A DNA stretch of 64,000 nucleotides from Rhizobium sp. PP-CC-3A-592. Lineage in GTDB: Bacteria > Pseudomonadota > Alphaproteobacteria > Rhizobiales > Rhizobiaceae. Position numbers and translations under genes: made by a program. The notes beneath the pieces are model-generated. The model searched no databases. It saw nothing but the letters and a program-made list of their open reading frames with translations, and was not told where the DNA came from. Shown piece after piece: positions 35,301 to 43,737 of the stretch. Each line of letters opens with the position of its first letter. The first letter of the stretch is position 1. The stretch spans positions 1 through 64,000 of the forward strand of contig NZ_QJSR01000004.1 of assembly GCF_003217095.1 (NCBI RefSeq), read 5' to 3'.

Positions 35301-35584
35301 ATGGCAGCCAGATCGTCGCGCCGCGCTACGGCATGTCGCAGGATGATTTCGACAAGACCGTCGAGGCTATCTCGGATCAGGATATCGGGGCGGCCATGAC
35401 GTCTTCCGGGACGGCGGTGCGCGCCGATGACTTCCGCGACCAGGGGCGGTTGCGCGCCGTCGCCGATGGTCGGTACCTGCTTGAGTTCGGCAGCGATGAG
35501 AGCCCGAGCTATGCACTCCGGCGCCCATCGCCCGGCGGCTACGGGCAGCCATCAGTGTTCGTGCTCGACCTGAGGGGCCGCTGA
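32351..35584 (+). CDS. Ejection protein with SLT lytic transglycosylase and M15 peptidase-like domains
   Basis: A 1077-residue internal virion protein. Residues about 376-500 form a soluble lytic transglycosylase domain (ILAAIRQTESSGDPNAVSAR with catalytic Glu near 386, then GSMQVMPETA and ALIAYNGG). Residues about 541-645 form a D-Ala-D-Ala carboxypeptidase (M15/VanY-like) domain with SQHNHGKAADLSY and NWHIED as zinc/His motif. One polypeptide could thus cut glycan strands and peptide cross-links to open a path for DNA ejection. The rest is helical. It starts with GTG and is coupled to the genes on both sides. Confidence 0.85.
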   Translation: MAKLPEIQQRGAVTRGPQSSVSAAEIANPYQQIANALSTTGQALQRQEVAEAQNEGQNAVYRDEAGNLKVDTRSNFSASGRSYNAAAQQGYAARLAGDIRARGAALTAESKGNIESFNSSWKAFRDQTLTAVPKDFRGAVTTMLDTEGPRFALGVSEQKRSTDIKEFEGNVKAEIQLLDDDMSALARGGGTGTDAYKEKQAQARTLYSQLAENPDFTVGKQEADIAVKRMESRHMSEAMLGTVDRALQTGGIGEARKIAERMATDTSLSLSPAERRQYAGLAGERINGFVAQTKANLKPVQDQSTVIQKRLKEGVGLDNDDIDTTARQLAAGGDMSGAMELYSARAMARTLQGFKSLDNRGQTNQAERLLSQANGGGDILAAIRQTESSGDPNAVSARGAAGSMQVMPETADEIAQELGDAGYPAAGTREEKQAYLKSGGASDRYGEHYFNKMMTKYGGDREAALIAYNGGAKRADAWIAAGRDDSVIPKESADYYKKVLGSTVSASQFSAEDVTAAKTFLQTRTDKDASHIDGMDGAFSVKVARMLEAAPAGIREKLGIYSGARSVARQTELWEEAVIKYGSAAEARKWVAPPGNSQHNHGKAADLSYGGQSLKNAPPEVVSWLHQNAAQFGLKFPLANENWHIEDDTTRGGKGSNSVNPELVKEYRAEVTSDAKQLFTDIKAGYDKNLTPAVADINLLSRQLAVVDDQDLRREVADYFTSQSAIAQTAGMAPAQVESLVSSLRSDAADGATAAQAQIISGIEAQEKARTQALKDDPIGFAARQGMIAAPPPLDLSQPDTWAGTFTALQNGADVLKARGQVGTISALRPEMQAQVSRALTNSTPQDSVQLLSSMATNLSPDTYNATMAALYSSGQSRAAAAAGALVPNNPEAAEGVLRGQQLLKENPLYAPKRNDDNTMAINDILPPAVFAPTLEGARQGLLEAATARYADLSAQAGDSSGEMNADRMEQAVKEITGGILEFNGSQIVAPRYGMSQDDFDKTVEAISDQDIGAAMTSSGTAVRADDFRDQGRLRAVADGRYLLEFGSDESPSYALRRPSPGGYGQPSVFVLDLRGR

Positions 35585-37935
35585 TGCCGATGATCGTTCA
35601 AGAAAAGGATATGGCCGGCGCGCTGCAGCTCGCCGCGCGTTCTCCGTTGCAAGGCATCGATCCCGGATTTCTCGGCCGCTTCGAATCCGACTATGCGGCC
35701 ATGCGCGATTTCTCGAACTCGGACGCGATGTCCCGGCACACCAGCGACGTGCAGGGCGAGTTCATTCAGCAGCTCTATGAGAAGGGCGACCTCGAAGCCC
35801 GGCAGTGGGTCGGCGGTGGCGGCGCGACGCTGATCCGCCAGGGCGACGAGAAGGCGCAGCAGTGGTTCGAGCAGTGGAAGAGCCGGAACCCTTCGGCAGA
35901 TCTCGCATTTCCGACGCCTGAGACCATGGAAGCCGAAGCTCTCCGGCGCATGGGCGGCGCTCGACAGGAATCCAACAGCCTGCAGGCGCGGTCGAACAGC
36001 ATGCGTTCCGGCGTCGGCGGGTTCCTCGGCACGGCAGCCGGAGCCATGACCGACCCCATCAACATTGCGGCGACTGCGCTCGGCGCCGTGTCGGGCGGCT
36101 TGGCCGGCGGCATCCTGCGCACCGCGATGATCGAGGGCGGCGTCAACCTCGCATCTGAGACGGCCATTCAGGCGCTCACGCTCGGCGACAAGCAGAAGGC
36201 CGACCCGACGTTCGGCGCGGCCGATGCCCTCTATGAGGTCGGCGCGGCCGGCGTCGGCGGTGCAGTGCTCGGTGGTGGTCTGAAGGGGCTTGCTGCGGCA
36301 TGGAGCCGAGCGAAGACCGGGCAGTGGCCGTCGCATGTGCGCGACACCGGCGCGGTTCTGACGCGCGAGGCGACAATCCCCGCGTCTCGGTTCGAGAAGA
36401 CGGTTGCCGGCGACAGCGCACACCGTGCGGCCGTGATGAAGGCGGCCGACGATATCCAGCGCGGACGTCCGGTCGAACTGCCGCCCGAAGCTTTCACGCA
36501 GGCCAACACCCGCCCGGGGCGCGTCTACGATGCGGACGGCAATAACATCGGCGTCCGCTATGAGGTGGTCGAGGCCGATGATCTGGTTACGTCACATCTC
36601 GACGATCTCGGCGTGAATCCGGCATTCCCTCCCGAGCTGCAGCCGCGTGACCGCAGCCGGGCGCTGTCGCAGGATCAGATCGCGGGCATCGCCGCAAACC
36701 TGCAGCCGGAGCGGCTTGGCTTCTCGGCCCAGGCAGAGTCCGGCGCTCCGATCGTTGGCGCAGACGGCCTTGTCGAATCCGGCAACGGCCGCGTGATGGC
36801 GTTGCGCCGCGCCTACCAGCAGAACGACGTCCCGGCCTCGAACTATCGCAGCTTCCTGAAGGCACAGAACTTCGACGTCGACGCCATGCGCAACCCGGTG
36901 CTGATCGCCCGGCGTGTGACCGATCTCGACCCAGAGGCTCGCGTCGGCTTCGTCAATGCCGCGAACCGCTCCACCGCCATGCGACTCGGCGCCTCCGAGC
37001 AGGCGCTTGCCGACGCCCGGCTGCTCGACGCGGATCTGCTCGGCCGGCTGGATGGTGCCGACGTCAAGGCTGCCGGCAATCAGGCTTTCGCTCGCGGCTT
37101 CATGTCGAAGCTCCCGCGCGCCGAGCAGGGTGCGCTCATCGACAAGGATGGATTCCTGTCGCAGGAGGGCGAGCGGCGGATCACGGCCGCGCTCATGGGG
37201 CGCGCCTATGGCGAGCCGGTGCTTCTCGGCCGGGCGCTCGAGGACACCGACAACAACATCAAGACGATTGCCGGAGCACTGGCAGACAGCTCGGCGCCGT
37301 GGTCGATGATGCGCGACGCCGTGGCGCGCGGCGAGATCCCGGCCGGCATGGACATCACCGATGATCTGCTGAACGCGGTTAAAATGGTCATGCGCGCGCG
37401 CGACGAGGGGCGCCCGGTCGGCGAGCTCGTTCACCAAGCCGAGATGTTCGGCGGCCCCGACGAGCTGGCGAAGATCGTGGCTCGATCCCTGTTCAGCGAC
37501 GCGGACATGAAGCGCCCGATCGGCCGCGCGAAGATGGCGGCCTTCCTCCGCGACTATGCCTCCGAGGCCATGAAGAATGACGCCGGCCCTCGCCTCTTCG
37601 GCGACGCGCTGGGCGCCTCCGACATCCTGAAGTCCTCGCTTGATCGCGTTGGCCGGCAGGATCTCATGCAGGTGGCAGAAGAGCGCCTGTCTCCCGCTGC
37701 GATCGACAAGCTTGCAGAGGCGCCGGAAACGGTCGAGGCTTCGATCATGGACGGCCTGCGACTCGTTGCCGACAATGAGGAACAGGTGGTTGCCGGCAAG
37801 TCCGAGCCGATCCGGATCGACATCGGCGACGGCCGGGGCGAGCGCACGCTCGACGAAATCTTGAACGAAGCCGATGAAGAGATCGCCGCCGCCGGTGAGA
37901 TCGAGGCCTGCACCATCGGGAGCGCAGCGGAATGA
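35584..37935 (+). CDS. Large virion protein with DdrB-like ParB domain
   Basis: A 783-residue protein. An N-terminal helical part includes a Gly/Ala hydrophobic stretch (about 140-215). A ParB-like/DdrB nuclease-type domain follows at about 345-600, with ESGNGRVMALRRAY near 396 and RVTDLDPEARVGFVNAANRS after it. Similar large proteins occupy this place in BPP-1-like podoviruses and are thought to be ejected with the DNA. A role in protecting or processing entering DNA is an inference. Confidence 0.75.
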   Translation: MPMIVQEKDMAGALQLAARSPLQGIDPGFLGRFESDYAAMRDFSNSDAMSRHTSDVQGEFIQQLYEKGDLEARQWVGGGGATLIRQGDEKAQQWFEQWKSRNPSADLAFPTPETMEAEALRRMGGARQESNSLQARSNSMRSGVGGFLGTAAGAMTDPINIAATALGAVSGGLAGGILRTAMIEGGVNLASETAIQALTLGDKQKADPTFGAADALYEVGAAGVGGAVLGGGLKGLAAAWSRAKTGQWPSHVRDTGAVLTREATIPASRFEKTVAGDSAHRAAVMKAADDIQRGRPVELPPEAFTQANTRPGRVYDADGNNIGVRYEVVEADDLVTSHLDDLGVNPAFPPELQPRDRSRALSQDQIAGIAANLQPERLGFSAQAESGAPIVGADGLVESGNGRVMALRRAYQQNDVPASNYRSFLKAQNFDVDAMRNPVLIARRVTDLDPEARVGFVNAANRSTAMRLGASEQALADARLLDADLLGRLDGADVKAAGNQAFARGFMSKLPRAEQGALIDKDGFLSQEGERRITAALMGRAYGEPVLLGRALEDTDNNIKTIAGALADSSAPWSMMRDAVARGEIPAGMDITDDLLNAVKMVMRARDEGRPVGELVHQAEMFGGPDELAKIVARSLFSDADMKRPIGRAKMAAFLRDYASEAMKNDAGPRLFGDALGASDILKSSLDRVGRQDLMQVAEERLSPAAIDKLAEAPETVEASIMDGLRLVADNEEQVVAGKSEPIRIDIGDGRGERTLDEILNEADEEIAAAGEIEACTIGSAAE

Positions 37936-40364
37936 GCATCGCCAACTGCCTGACGCGCCTTGTGCAGGCGCAACGCATCTCCCAGAAGCAGGCCGACGAC
38001 GCGCTCGCGCTGTACGAAGGCGCGCAGGGCCGGCTCTATCCTGCCATGGGCCCGGTCTCGTCCGAGGCCGCCAGCGCGATCGAAGCCGCCCGCATCATGA
38101 AAGAGACAGCCGAGCGTCGCAAACTGATGGCTGCCAAGCAGGCGACTGCCTACACGACCGCGCTCAACCGGATGCAGCAGCACCCGAACGGGCTGACGGT
38201 CGGCCTGCAGAGCATGCTCGTGCGCGACAACCTCGAAGGCGGCGAGGCCATGGGCAACGCCATCCATATCGACGGCCACAGCGAGAACGTGACGAAGCGG
38301 CTGCTCGGCATGATGAGCGGCGCCATGGAGCCCTATGCGTCGCGGTTCGCCGGTCTCAGCCAGGACACCGAATCCATCTGGAACATCGTGCGCGAGCTGT
38401 TCGGCAAGGATACCGGCGATCAGGCGGCGAAGGCTGCGGCGAAGGGCTGGACGGACACCACGGCCTATGCGGTCGAGCGGGTGAAGCGCGCCGGCAAGCC
38501 GCTGTCCGTGCTCGACGACTGGCGGCTGCCGCAGAGCTGGGACACAAGCCGGCTGCGCAAGTTCTCGCAGTCCGAGTTCACGAACGACCTGATGACCGAG
38601 TTCGAGGCGGGCAACCTGCGCGTGATGGATGCCGAGGGACAGGGCGACGCGCCGCGGGCGGCGGTAGGTGGCATCATCGCGAACGCCTACAACGACATCA
38701 CCCTCGGCCGCGCAGGCGCCGGGGCAGCCGGCGGCTTCTCGAACCAGCTCCGCGTCTTCCGCTTCCAGTCGCCGGACACCTATATCCGGCTGATGAAGAA
38801 ATACGGGGTCGGCGACGGCGGGCTCTACAACACCATGATGGGACACTTCGGCGGCATGGGCAGGGAGATCGCGAGCGTCGAGATCCTGGGGCCGAACTAT
38901 CAGGACAATTTCAAGCGCCTGCTCGACGTCGCAGCCAAGGACGACACCCTGCGCAACAACACGGTCGGCAAGCGGTTCGCCCGGTCGATCTCGCTCAACA
39001 GCCCGGCGGCGGTGCAGCGCACGTTCGACGCAGCCACCGGCAAGCTCGGCATGGCGCAGAACGAGCTCATTGCAGGCATCGGCGGCGGTATGCGCAACAT
39101 CCAGACGGCGGCCCGGCTCGGATCGGCCACCATCGCGGCCCTCCCCGGCGACAGCTTCACGGCCGCGCTCGCCGCCAACGTCAACGGCATTCCGGCCACG
39201 GCCGTGCTGGGCCGGCTCGTGAAGGATCTCACGACGAACCGGGAAGGCTCGGAAGCCATTGCCCGGCAGATCAACCTTACCGCCGCCTCTGTCATGGATC
39301 ATGCCATCGGCTCGAAGCGCTTCGCCGACGAGGTGGTGGGACAGGGGCTCACCGGCCGTGTGGCCGACACCACGATGCGCATGACCGGCATCAACGTGTG
39401 GACCGAAGGTCTCAAGCGCGCATGGGGCATGGAGTTCAACGGCTTCATCGCCCGGCAGGCTGAAACCTCGTTCGACAAGCTCGACCCGGCATTCTCTGGA
39501 TACCTAAAGCGGTACGGGTTCACGCCGGAGCAGTGGGACAAGCTGCGCGTCACGCCGCCGATCAAGGCCGACGGCGCGAAGTTCTTCGACGTCAACGGCG
39601 TCGAGGATCAGGCGCTGGCCGACCGGCTGATGTCGGCGATCCTGGACGAGCGGCGTTTCGCCATTCTCGAACCGGACGCCCGGGTGCGCGGCGCCATGAC
39701 GGCGGGCCTGCAGCGCGGCACCTTCATGGGTGAGATCGTCCGCTCGGCGACGCAGTTCAAGAGCTTCCCCATGACCTTCATGATGACGCACATCATGCGC
39801 ACCGCCGTGCAGGATGGTGCCTGGGGCAAGACGGCCGCCGGCCTGAAGCTAGTCACGCTGATGACGGTGGCCGGGGCAGTTACATCGCAGATGCAGTCCA
39901 TCGTCGCCGGGCGAGATCCGCAGGACATGGCGACGCAAGAGTTCTGGACTCAGGCGTTCATCCGCGGCGGTGGCGGCGGCATGCTCGGCGATCTCGTCTA
40001 CAGCTCGACGACACGCGGCGGGGACGGCCTGACGGAATATGCGATGGGCCCGGGGCCGGGAGCGATCTTCTCCGGCGTCGGCGACTTCATGCAGGCGGTG
40101 TCCGGCAACAAGGAGATGACCGGCAAGATGCTGGCCCAGCACATCAAGGCTTGGACTCCTGGCTCGTCGCTCTGGTTCTCCAAGATCGCAACCGATCGCC
40201 TGCTGTTCGACAACGTGCAGGCCATGGTTGACCCGAACTATCGGCAGACGTTTTGGCGGTATGAGCGGCGGATGAAGAAGGAGTTCGGGCAATCGTTCTG
40301 GTGGGGGCCGGGCGACCCGCTGCCGACCCGCGCGCCCGACATCGGGAACATCGCCGGCAAGTAG
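37932..40364 (+). CDS. Large internal virion protein (810 aa)
   Basis: An alpha-helical, Ala/Arg-rich protein starting MSIANCLTRLVQAQRISQKQ, overlapping the previous gene by 4 bp. It contains FMMTHIMRTAVQDGAWGKTA then hydrophobic stretches near 630-655 and a C-terminal FWWGPGDPLP. Size and order fit the last ejection protein of the T7 gp16/BPP-1 type, which spans the cell envelope. No enzymatic motif was seen. Confidence 0.75.
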   Translation: MSIANCLTRLVQAQRISQKQADDALALYEGAQGRLYPAMGPVSSEAASAIEAARIMKETAERRKLMAAKQATAYTTALNRMQQHPNGLTVGLQSMLVRDNLEGGEAMGNAIHIDGHSENVTKRLLGMMSGAMEPYASRFAGLSQDTESIWNIVRELFGKDTGDQAAKAAAKGWTDTTAYAVERVKRAGKPLSVLDDWRLPQSWDTSRLRKFSQSEFTNDLMTEFEAGNLRVMDAEGQGDAPRAAVGGIIANAYNDITLGRAGAGAAGGFSNQLRVFRFQSPDTYIRLMKKYGVGDGGLYNTMMGHFGGMGREIASVEILGPNYQDNFKRLLDVAAKDDTLRNNTVGKRFARSISLNSPAAVQRTFDAATGKLGMAQNELIAGIGGGMRNIQTAARLGSATIAALPGDSFTAALAANVNGIPATAVLGRLVKDLTTNREGSEAIARQINLTAASVMDHAIGSKRFADEVVGQGLTGRVADTTMRMTGINVWTEGLKRAWGMEFNGFIARQAETSFDKLDPAFSGYLKRYGFTPEQWDKLRVTPPIKADGAKFFDVNGVEDQALADRLMSAILDERRFAILEPDARVRGAMTAGLQRGTFMGEIVRSATQFKSFPMTFMMTHIMRTAVQDGAWGKTAAGLKLVTLMTVAGAVTSQMQSIVAGRDPQDMATQEFWTQAFIRGGGGGMLGDLVYSSTTRGGDGLTEYAMGPGPGAIFSGVGDFMQAVSGNKEMTGKMLAQHIKAWTPGSSLWFSKIATDRLLFDNVQAMVDPNYRQTFWRYERRMKKEFGQSFWWGPGDPLPTRAPDIGNIAGK

Positions 40365-40365
40365 C

Positions 40366-40378
40366 CTGTGCTTTGCGA
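40366..40378 (+). promoter_or_regulatory. CCTGTGCTTTGC motif, copy 5
   Basis: It begins 2 bp after the stop of the last ejection protein and lies 43 bp before the tail-fibre adaptor start. It would start transcription of the tail-fibre cassette. Confidence 0.6.
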
Positions 40379-40408
40379 GCGGTGCTCCGCGCGGGCATCG
40401 TCACGCTC

Positions 40409-41206
40409 ATGTCCACGATTGAACCCGACAATCGCATCTCGACTTATGCGCCGACGTCACCGACGACGACGTTCTCGATCGGATTCGATCTCTACAATAT
40501 TCAGGATGTGGCGGTCTATCACAACGGCGCTCGCCGGTACGACTTTGGCGTTCTGGCCGATTTCTCCGGGGGCAAATCCAGCAACGGCCGCGTCGTCTTT
40601 TCCTCCGGGATCACCGGTGCCGTGTCCGTCCTCGGCTATCGCCTTCCTCGGCGGCAATCGCGCTTTCAGGATGGTGCCCCGCTTCCGACCCGCGATCAGA
40701 ACCTCGCTCTCGATGTACTCACAGCGCAGATGCAGGAGATGCATCGGGACATCTCGCGGGCGCTCCTCAACAGCCTTGAAGGCTCGCAACTCAGCATCGA
40801 GGAACTGATCGATACGGTGGGGATCGTTGCCAACCTTCGGTCAGCAGCGTTTCGCGATGCCAGCAGCTTTGCAACCTCCACCCAAGGCGCGCGGGCTGAT
40901 ACCGCTTTACAGCCCGGCGCCTCTCTTGCCCCGGTGAAGCCACAGAGCTTCGCCCTCGCGATCGGCGAAGACACGGTAACCATTGCCGGCGGCTATGACG
41001 CTGGTGGGGTTTTCGAGGTCATTCTCAACGGCGCGGTGATGGAAGAGGGGCCGGATTGGACCGCAACGGACGGCGTTCACGTCGTTCTGACCAGCCCCAT
41101 CACCGCATTTGACGCGATGTCTACCACGAACACGGCACGTCTGCTTGTGCGCGTGGCCCAGGTCTACGGGACGGCATCTGAGACGCTCGATGGAGGGTTC
41201 TATTGA
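40409..41206 (+). CDS. Tail fibre N-terminal adaptor protein
   Basis: A 265-residue protein. The first ~110 residues match the T7 tail-fibre N-terminal domain (FSIGFDLYNIQDVAVYHNGA; RQSRFQDGAPLPTRDQNLAL), which plugs into the tail. A helix (QEMHRDISRALLNSLEGSQ) and a C-terminal beta domain (SFALAIGEDTVTIAGGYDAG) follow. It ends LDGGFY, encoded by the ribosome-binding region of the next gene. Confidence 0.82.
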   Translation: MSTIEPDNRISTYAPTSPTTTFSIGFDLYNIQDVAVYHNGARRYDFGVLADFSGGKSSNGRVVFSSGITGAVSVLGYRLPRRQSRFQDGAPLPTRDQNLALDVLTAQMQEMHRDISRALLNSLEGSQLSIEELIDTVGIVANLRSAAFRDASSFATSTQGARADTALQPGASLAPVKPQSFALAIGEDTVTIAGGYDAGGVFEVILNGAVMEEGPDWTATDGVHVVLTSPITAFDAMSTTNTARLLVRVAQVYGTASETLDGGFY

Positions 41207-41415
41207 TGGCGACTCCATCCCGAAAAACAGCATCGTCAGGCTCACTGCGAGACAGCATCGGCCAACCCAATGGGATCGCGCCCCTTGATGATGCTGGACT
41301 TGTTCCGCCCGAGTTCCTGCCCGAGGGCTACGAAGACCCGGTTACGCCTGAAGAGCGTGATCTGATTGCACATGCCCTTCAAGAAACTGACACCCTTGAT
41401 GGAGGATCGTTCTGA
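41206..41415 (+). CDS. Short tail-fibre linker protein (69 aa)
   Basis: A polar, probably flexible protein (NGIAPLDDAGLVPPEFLPEG) resembling the end-of-fibre linkers that connect segments. GGAGG lies exactly nine bases before ATG and the start overlaps the previous stop. It ends LDGGSF like its neighbours. Possibly a degenerate fibre module. Confidence 0.65.
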   Translation: MATPSRKTASSGSLRDSIGQPNGIAPLDDAGLVPPEFLPEGYEDPVTPEERDLIAHALQETDTLDGGSF

Positions 41416-42062
41416 TGGTCGATAAAGCGGTAACGATCAAGCTTCGCAACAGCGCAACCCCGGGAGCCGTTCCCGCTGCCGGGATCTTGGCAACAGCCGA
41501 ACCTGCCATCAACCTCGCTGACGGTAAACTGTATGTGAAGGATAGTGGTGGAGCGGTGAAGCAGGTTGCCCCGTCCATGACGGAGCACAACGCCAAGGCA
41601 AACTCAGCCTCACCCACATTTACGGGGATACCCGCTGCTCCTACGGCGACGGCCGACGATACCAGCACTCAGCTTGCGACAACGGCCTATGTTGTGGGGC
41701 AGGCATCTTCCGTGGCCCCTGCGGCAAACGGCGTGGCTGCGATTGGCACTTCCAAAAAGTTCGCGAGGGCCGATCACGTCCACGCGACGGACACGACCAG
41801 GGCGCCTATCGCTTCGCCATCGTTCACCGGAACGCCGGCTGCGCCCACCGCCACAACCGGTACCAACACGACGCAGCTGGCGACAACAGCATTTGTGAAG
41901 GCTGCGCTCGATGCCCTCGTGGCCGCGGCACCAGGAACGCTCGACACGCTCAACGAAATCGCCACAGCCCTTGGCAATGACCCCAACTTCGCTGCGACGA
42001 TGACACAGAGCCTCGCCAGCAAAAGCGCCGAATTCGATGCAATCAACGGAGGTACGTTCTAA
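41415..42062 (+). CDS. Tail fibre with repeated FTG-PAAPTA shaft
   Basis: A 215-residue fibre protein. An N-terminal attachment part (KLRNSATPGAVPAAGILATA) is followed by two copies of a shaft repeat, SPTFTGIPAAPTATADDTST and SPSFTGTPAAPTATTGTNTT, each with QLATTAFV/YV, as in lambda side-tail fibres. A helix (TLDTLNEIATALGNDPNFAA) ends the shaft. It ends INGGTF. Confidence 0.85.
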   Translation: MVDKAVTIKLRNSATPGAVPAAGILATAEPAINLADGKLYVKDSGGAVKQVAPSMTEHNAKANSASPTFTGIPAAPTATADDTSTQLATTAYVVGQASSVAPAANGVAAIGTSKKFARADHVHATDTTRAPIASPSFTGTPAAPTATTGTNTTQLATTAFVKAALDALVAAAPGTLDTLNEIATALGNDPNFAATMTQSLASKSAEFDAINGGTF

Positions 42063-42412
42063 TGCCCATCATCGCTGACACTGACCTTCCCGCGCGACTG
42101 CGGGAGGTATGCCAGACCGTCACGGACTGGAATACCGCTCAAGCTAACGGCTGGTATATGGCCAATAACGCATCCAACGCTCCGGTCACAAACACGTGGT
42201 TTTTTGGCGAATCCGTCAATCACGGCGCAGCCGGTTGGTGCGCGCAAACTGTCACTGCATTCACTGCGGACGGAGCATCCGACAGCGCAACTTACCGGCG
42301 TGATCTCAACAATGGGAGCTGGAGCGCTTGGTATCGGATTCGGCAGTCCGAGACCGAGCTCGATCTTCGATACGACCGAATTTTCGACGAAATTAATGGA
42401 GGTGCATTCTGA
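42062..42412 (+). CDS. Pyocin-knob-like tail fibre module
   Basis: A 116-residue product with a pyocin-knob-like domain: WNTAQANGWYMANNASNAPV, then WCAQTVTAF and YRRDLNNGSWSAWYRI. This compact domain occurs in fibres just before receptor-binding tips. It is encoded here as a separate protein, with the same GGAGG-N9-ATG junction and C-terminal INGGAF. Confidence 0.78.
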   Translation: MPIIADTDLPARLREVCQTVTDWNTAQANGWYMANNASNAPVTNTWFFGESVNHGAAGWCAQTVTAFTADGASDSATYRRDLNNGSWSAWYRIRQSETELDLRYDRIFDEINGGAF

Positions 42413-43482
42413 TGGTTACCAAGAACGCAACGCTGATCACCAAAAAGTCTACAGCTGCCGGAGCGGTCCCTACCGCAGCGTCCCTCCAGCCGGCAGAGCT
42501 TGCTATCAACACGACCGACCGGAAGCTCTACTCGAAAGATTCAGCTGGAAACGTGTTTCAGATGGCTGGCGAGGCTGGGCGCGACGTTGGTGACTATGTG
42601 AAGTACGAGAGCTTCCTCGGCTCGCAAAACCAGGGCATCGGCGTCAAGCCGGATAACCCCGTTTGGTTTCGTCGTGACAAGGACAAGGTCACGGAATTTG
42701 CCCAGGTGTGGATTACTCGCGATATTGAGGCCGACGCCGACCGCGCGCTGAACGAACAAGGCTATACCTCAGCGGCACTGCGCATTGACTGCAATGTGAA
42801 GCAGCTGGCGCAAGAAGCCTCGCAGTGGCCTTTTACTGCAGTTCTAAAGTACGAGGCAACGGGCGGAGACGCCGGCAATGCGCAACACGTCTGCCTTTTC
42901 GCTGGCATCGACAAGAAAAACCCATCGGCCTTCATGTGGGCTTCGAACATCGGCGTTCGCGACTACAATCCGAACCCCACGCGCGGAACGGTCGGCGTCG
43001 AACTGACTATGGCTGTGGCAGGTCCGGACAACAACGGTCAGCGCTTCGGCCTCCACGTCGCTTGCAACTCGATCGGTCAGAACGGCGGCCCAGATAGTCA
43101 GCCTGGCACGAACGGTGTCTATGCAGCGATCGTCGCAGGCGGGCCGGCCGGCAACGTACAGTTCAACCGCATGGTGAAGCTGGAAGGCACGGGCAAGGTC
43201 GCGATCGACATGTCGGAAGTCACGCACGAGAGCGGCGACGTGGCGATGCGCATGGTCTCTGGGGCTAAGCTCCAGTGGGGTGACGCTCACAACATGACCA
43301 ATATACCCAAGGGGCAGATTGCTTGGTTCCCGTCCATCCAGACATTCGGCCTTGATGGGGTTCCGCTTGCTAACTCCGCGATTGCCGGGGTGGCCGACGC
43401 CCTGCCGTCTCGGCCGGCAACCTACCTGAAGTTTCAAATCAACGGCGCAATGGTGCGCATCCCCTGCTACGGCGATAGCTAA
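42412..43482 (+). CDS. Receptor-binding tail fibre protein
   Basis: A 356-residue protein. Its first ~50 residues repeat the fibre attachment motif (AAGAVPTAASLQPAELAINT; DRKLYSKDSAGNVFQMAG), seen also at the start of the shaft protein. A beta-rich domain follows (about 60-280) with a Gly/Asn-rich region (PDNNGQRFGLHVACNSIGQN) typical of phage tips of the hyaluronidase/knob kind. Last of the cassette, it is the likely host-range determinant. Confidence 0.78.
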   Translation: MVTKNATLITKKSTAAGAVPTAASLQPAELAINTTDRKLYSKDSAGNVFQMAGEAGRDVGDYVKYESFLGSQNQGIGVKPDNPVWFRRDKDKVTEFAQVWITRDIEADADRALNEQGYTSAALRIDCNVKQLAQEASQWPFTAVLKYEATGGDAGNAQHVCLFAGIDKKNPSAFMWASNIGVRDYNPNPTRGTVGVELTMAVAGPDNNGQRFGLHVACNSIGQNGGPDSQPGTNGVYAAIVAGGPAGNVQFNRMVKLEGTGKVAIDMSEVTHESGDVAMRMVSGAKLQWGDAHNMTNIPKGQIAWFPSIQTFGLDGVPLANSAIAGVADALPSRPATYLKFQINGAMVRIPCYGDS

Positions 43483-43493
43483 AGGAAGAAGCT

Positions 43494-43673
43494 GTGAAAA
43501 CCATGAATGAAGCGATCGAGGCCCGGTTCGGGCGGCTGACCGCAACCGTGTGCGAATATGAGGTCATCACCAACCAGCAGCGGGTGAGGATCGAAGAACT
43601 CGAGGCTGAGTTGGCGGCTGCACAGGCAAGCAGTCAGCAGCTCAAGAGCAGCAAGCGAGTCGCACGCTCATAA
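43494..43673 (+). CDS. Small coiled-coil protein after fibre (59 aa)
   Basis: A GTG start with AAAGGAAG upstream. The coiled coil VRIEELEAELAAAQASSQQ is the main feature. It may be a trimerisation aid or fibre chaperone, going by position after the tip protein. Confidence 0.6.
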   Translation: MKTMNEAIEARFGRLTATVCEYEVITNQQRVRIEELEAELAAAQASSQQLKSSKRVARS

Positions 43674-43737
43674 TTCCTTGTCTTGATATCCTGTCTTCGC
43701 TGTGCTTCTGGTGGCACGGTTAAGGCAGGATTTCAGG

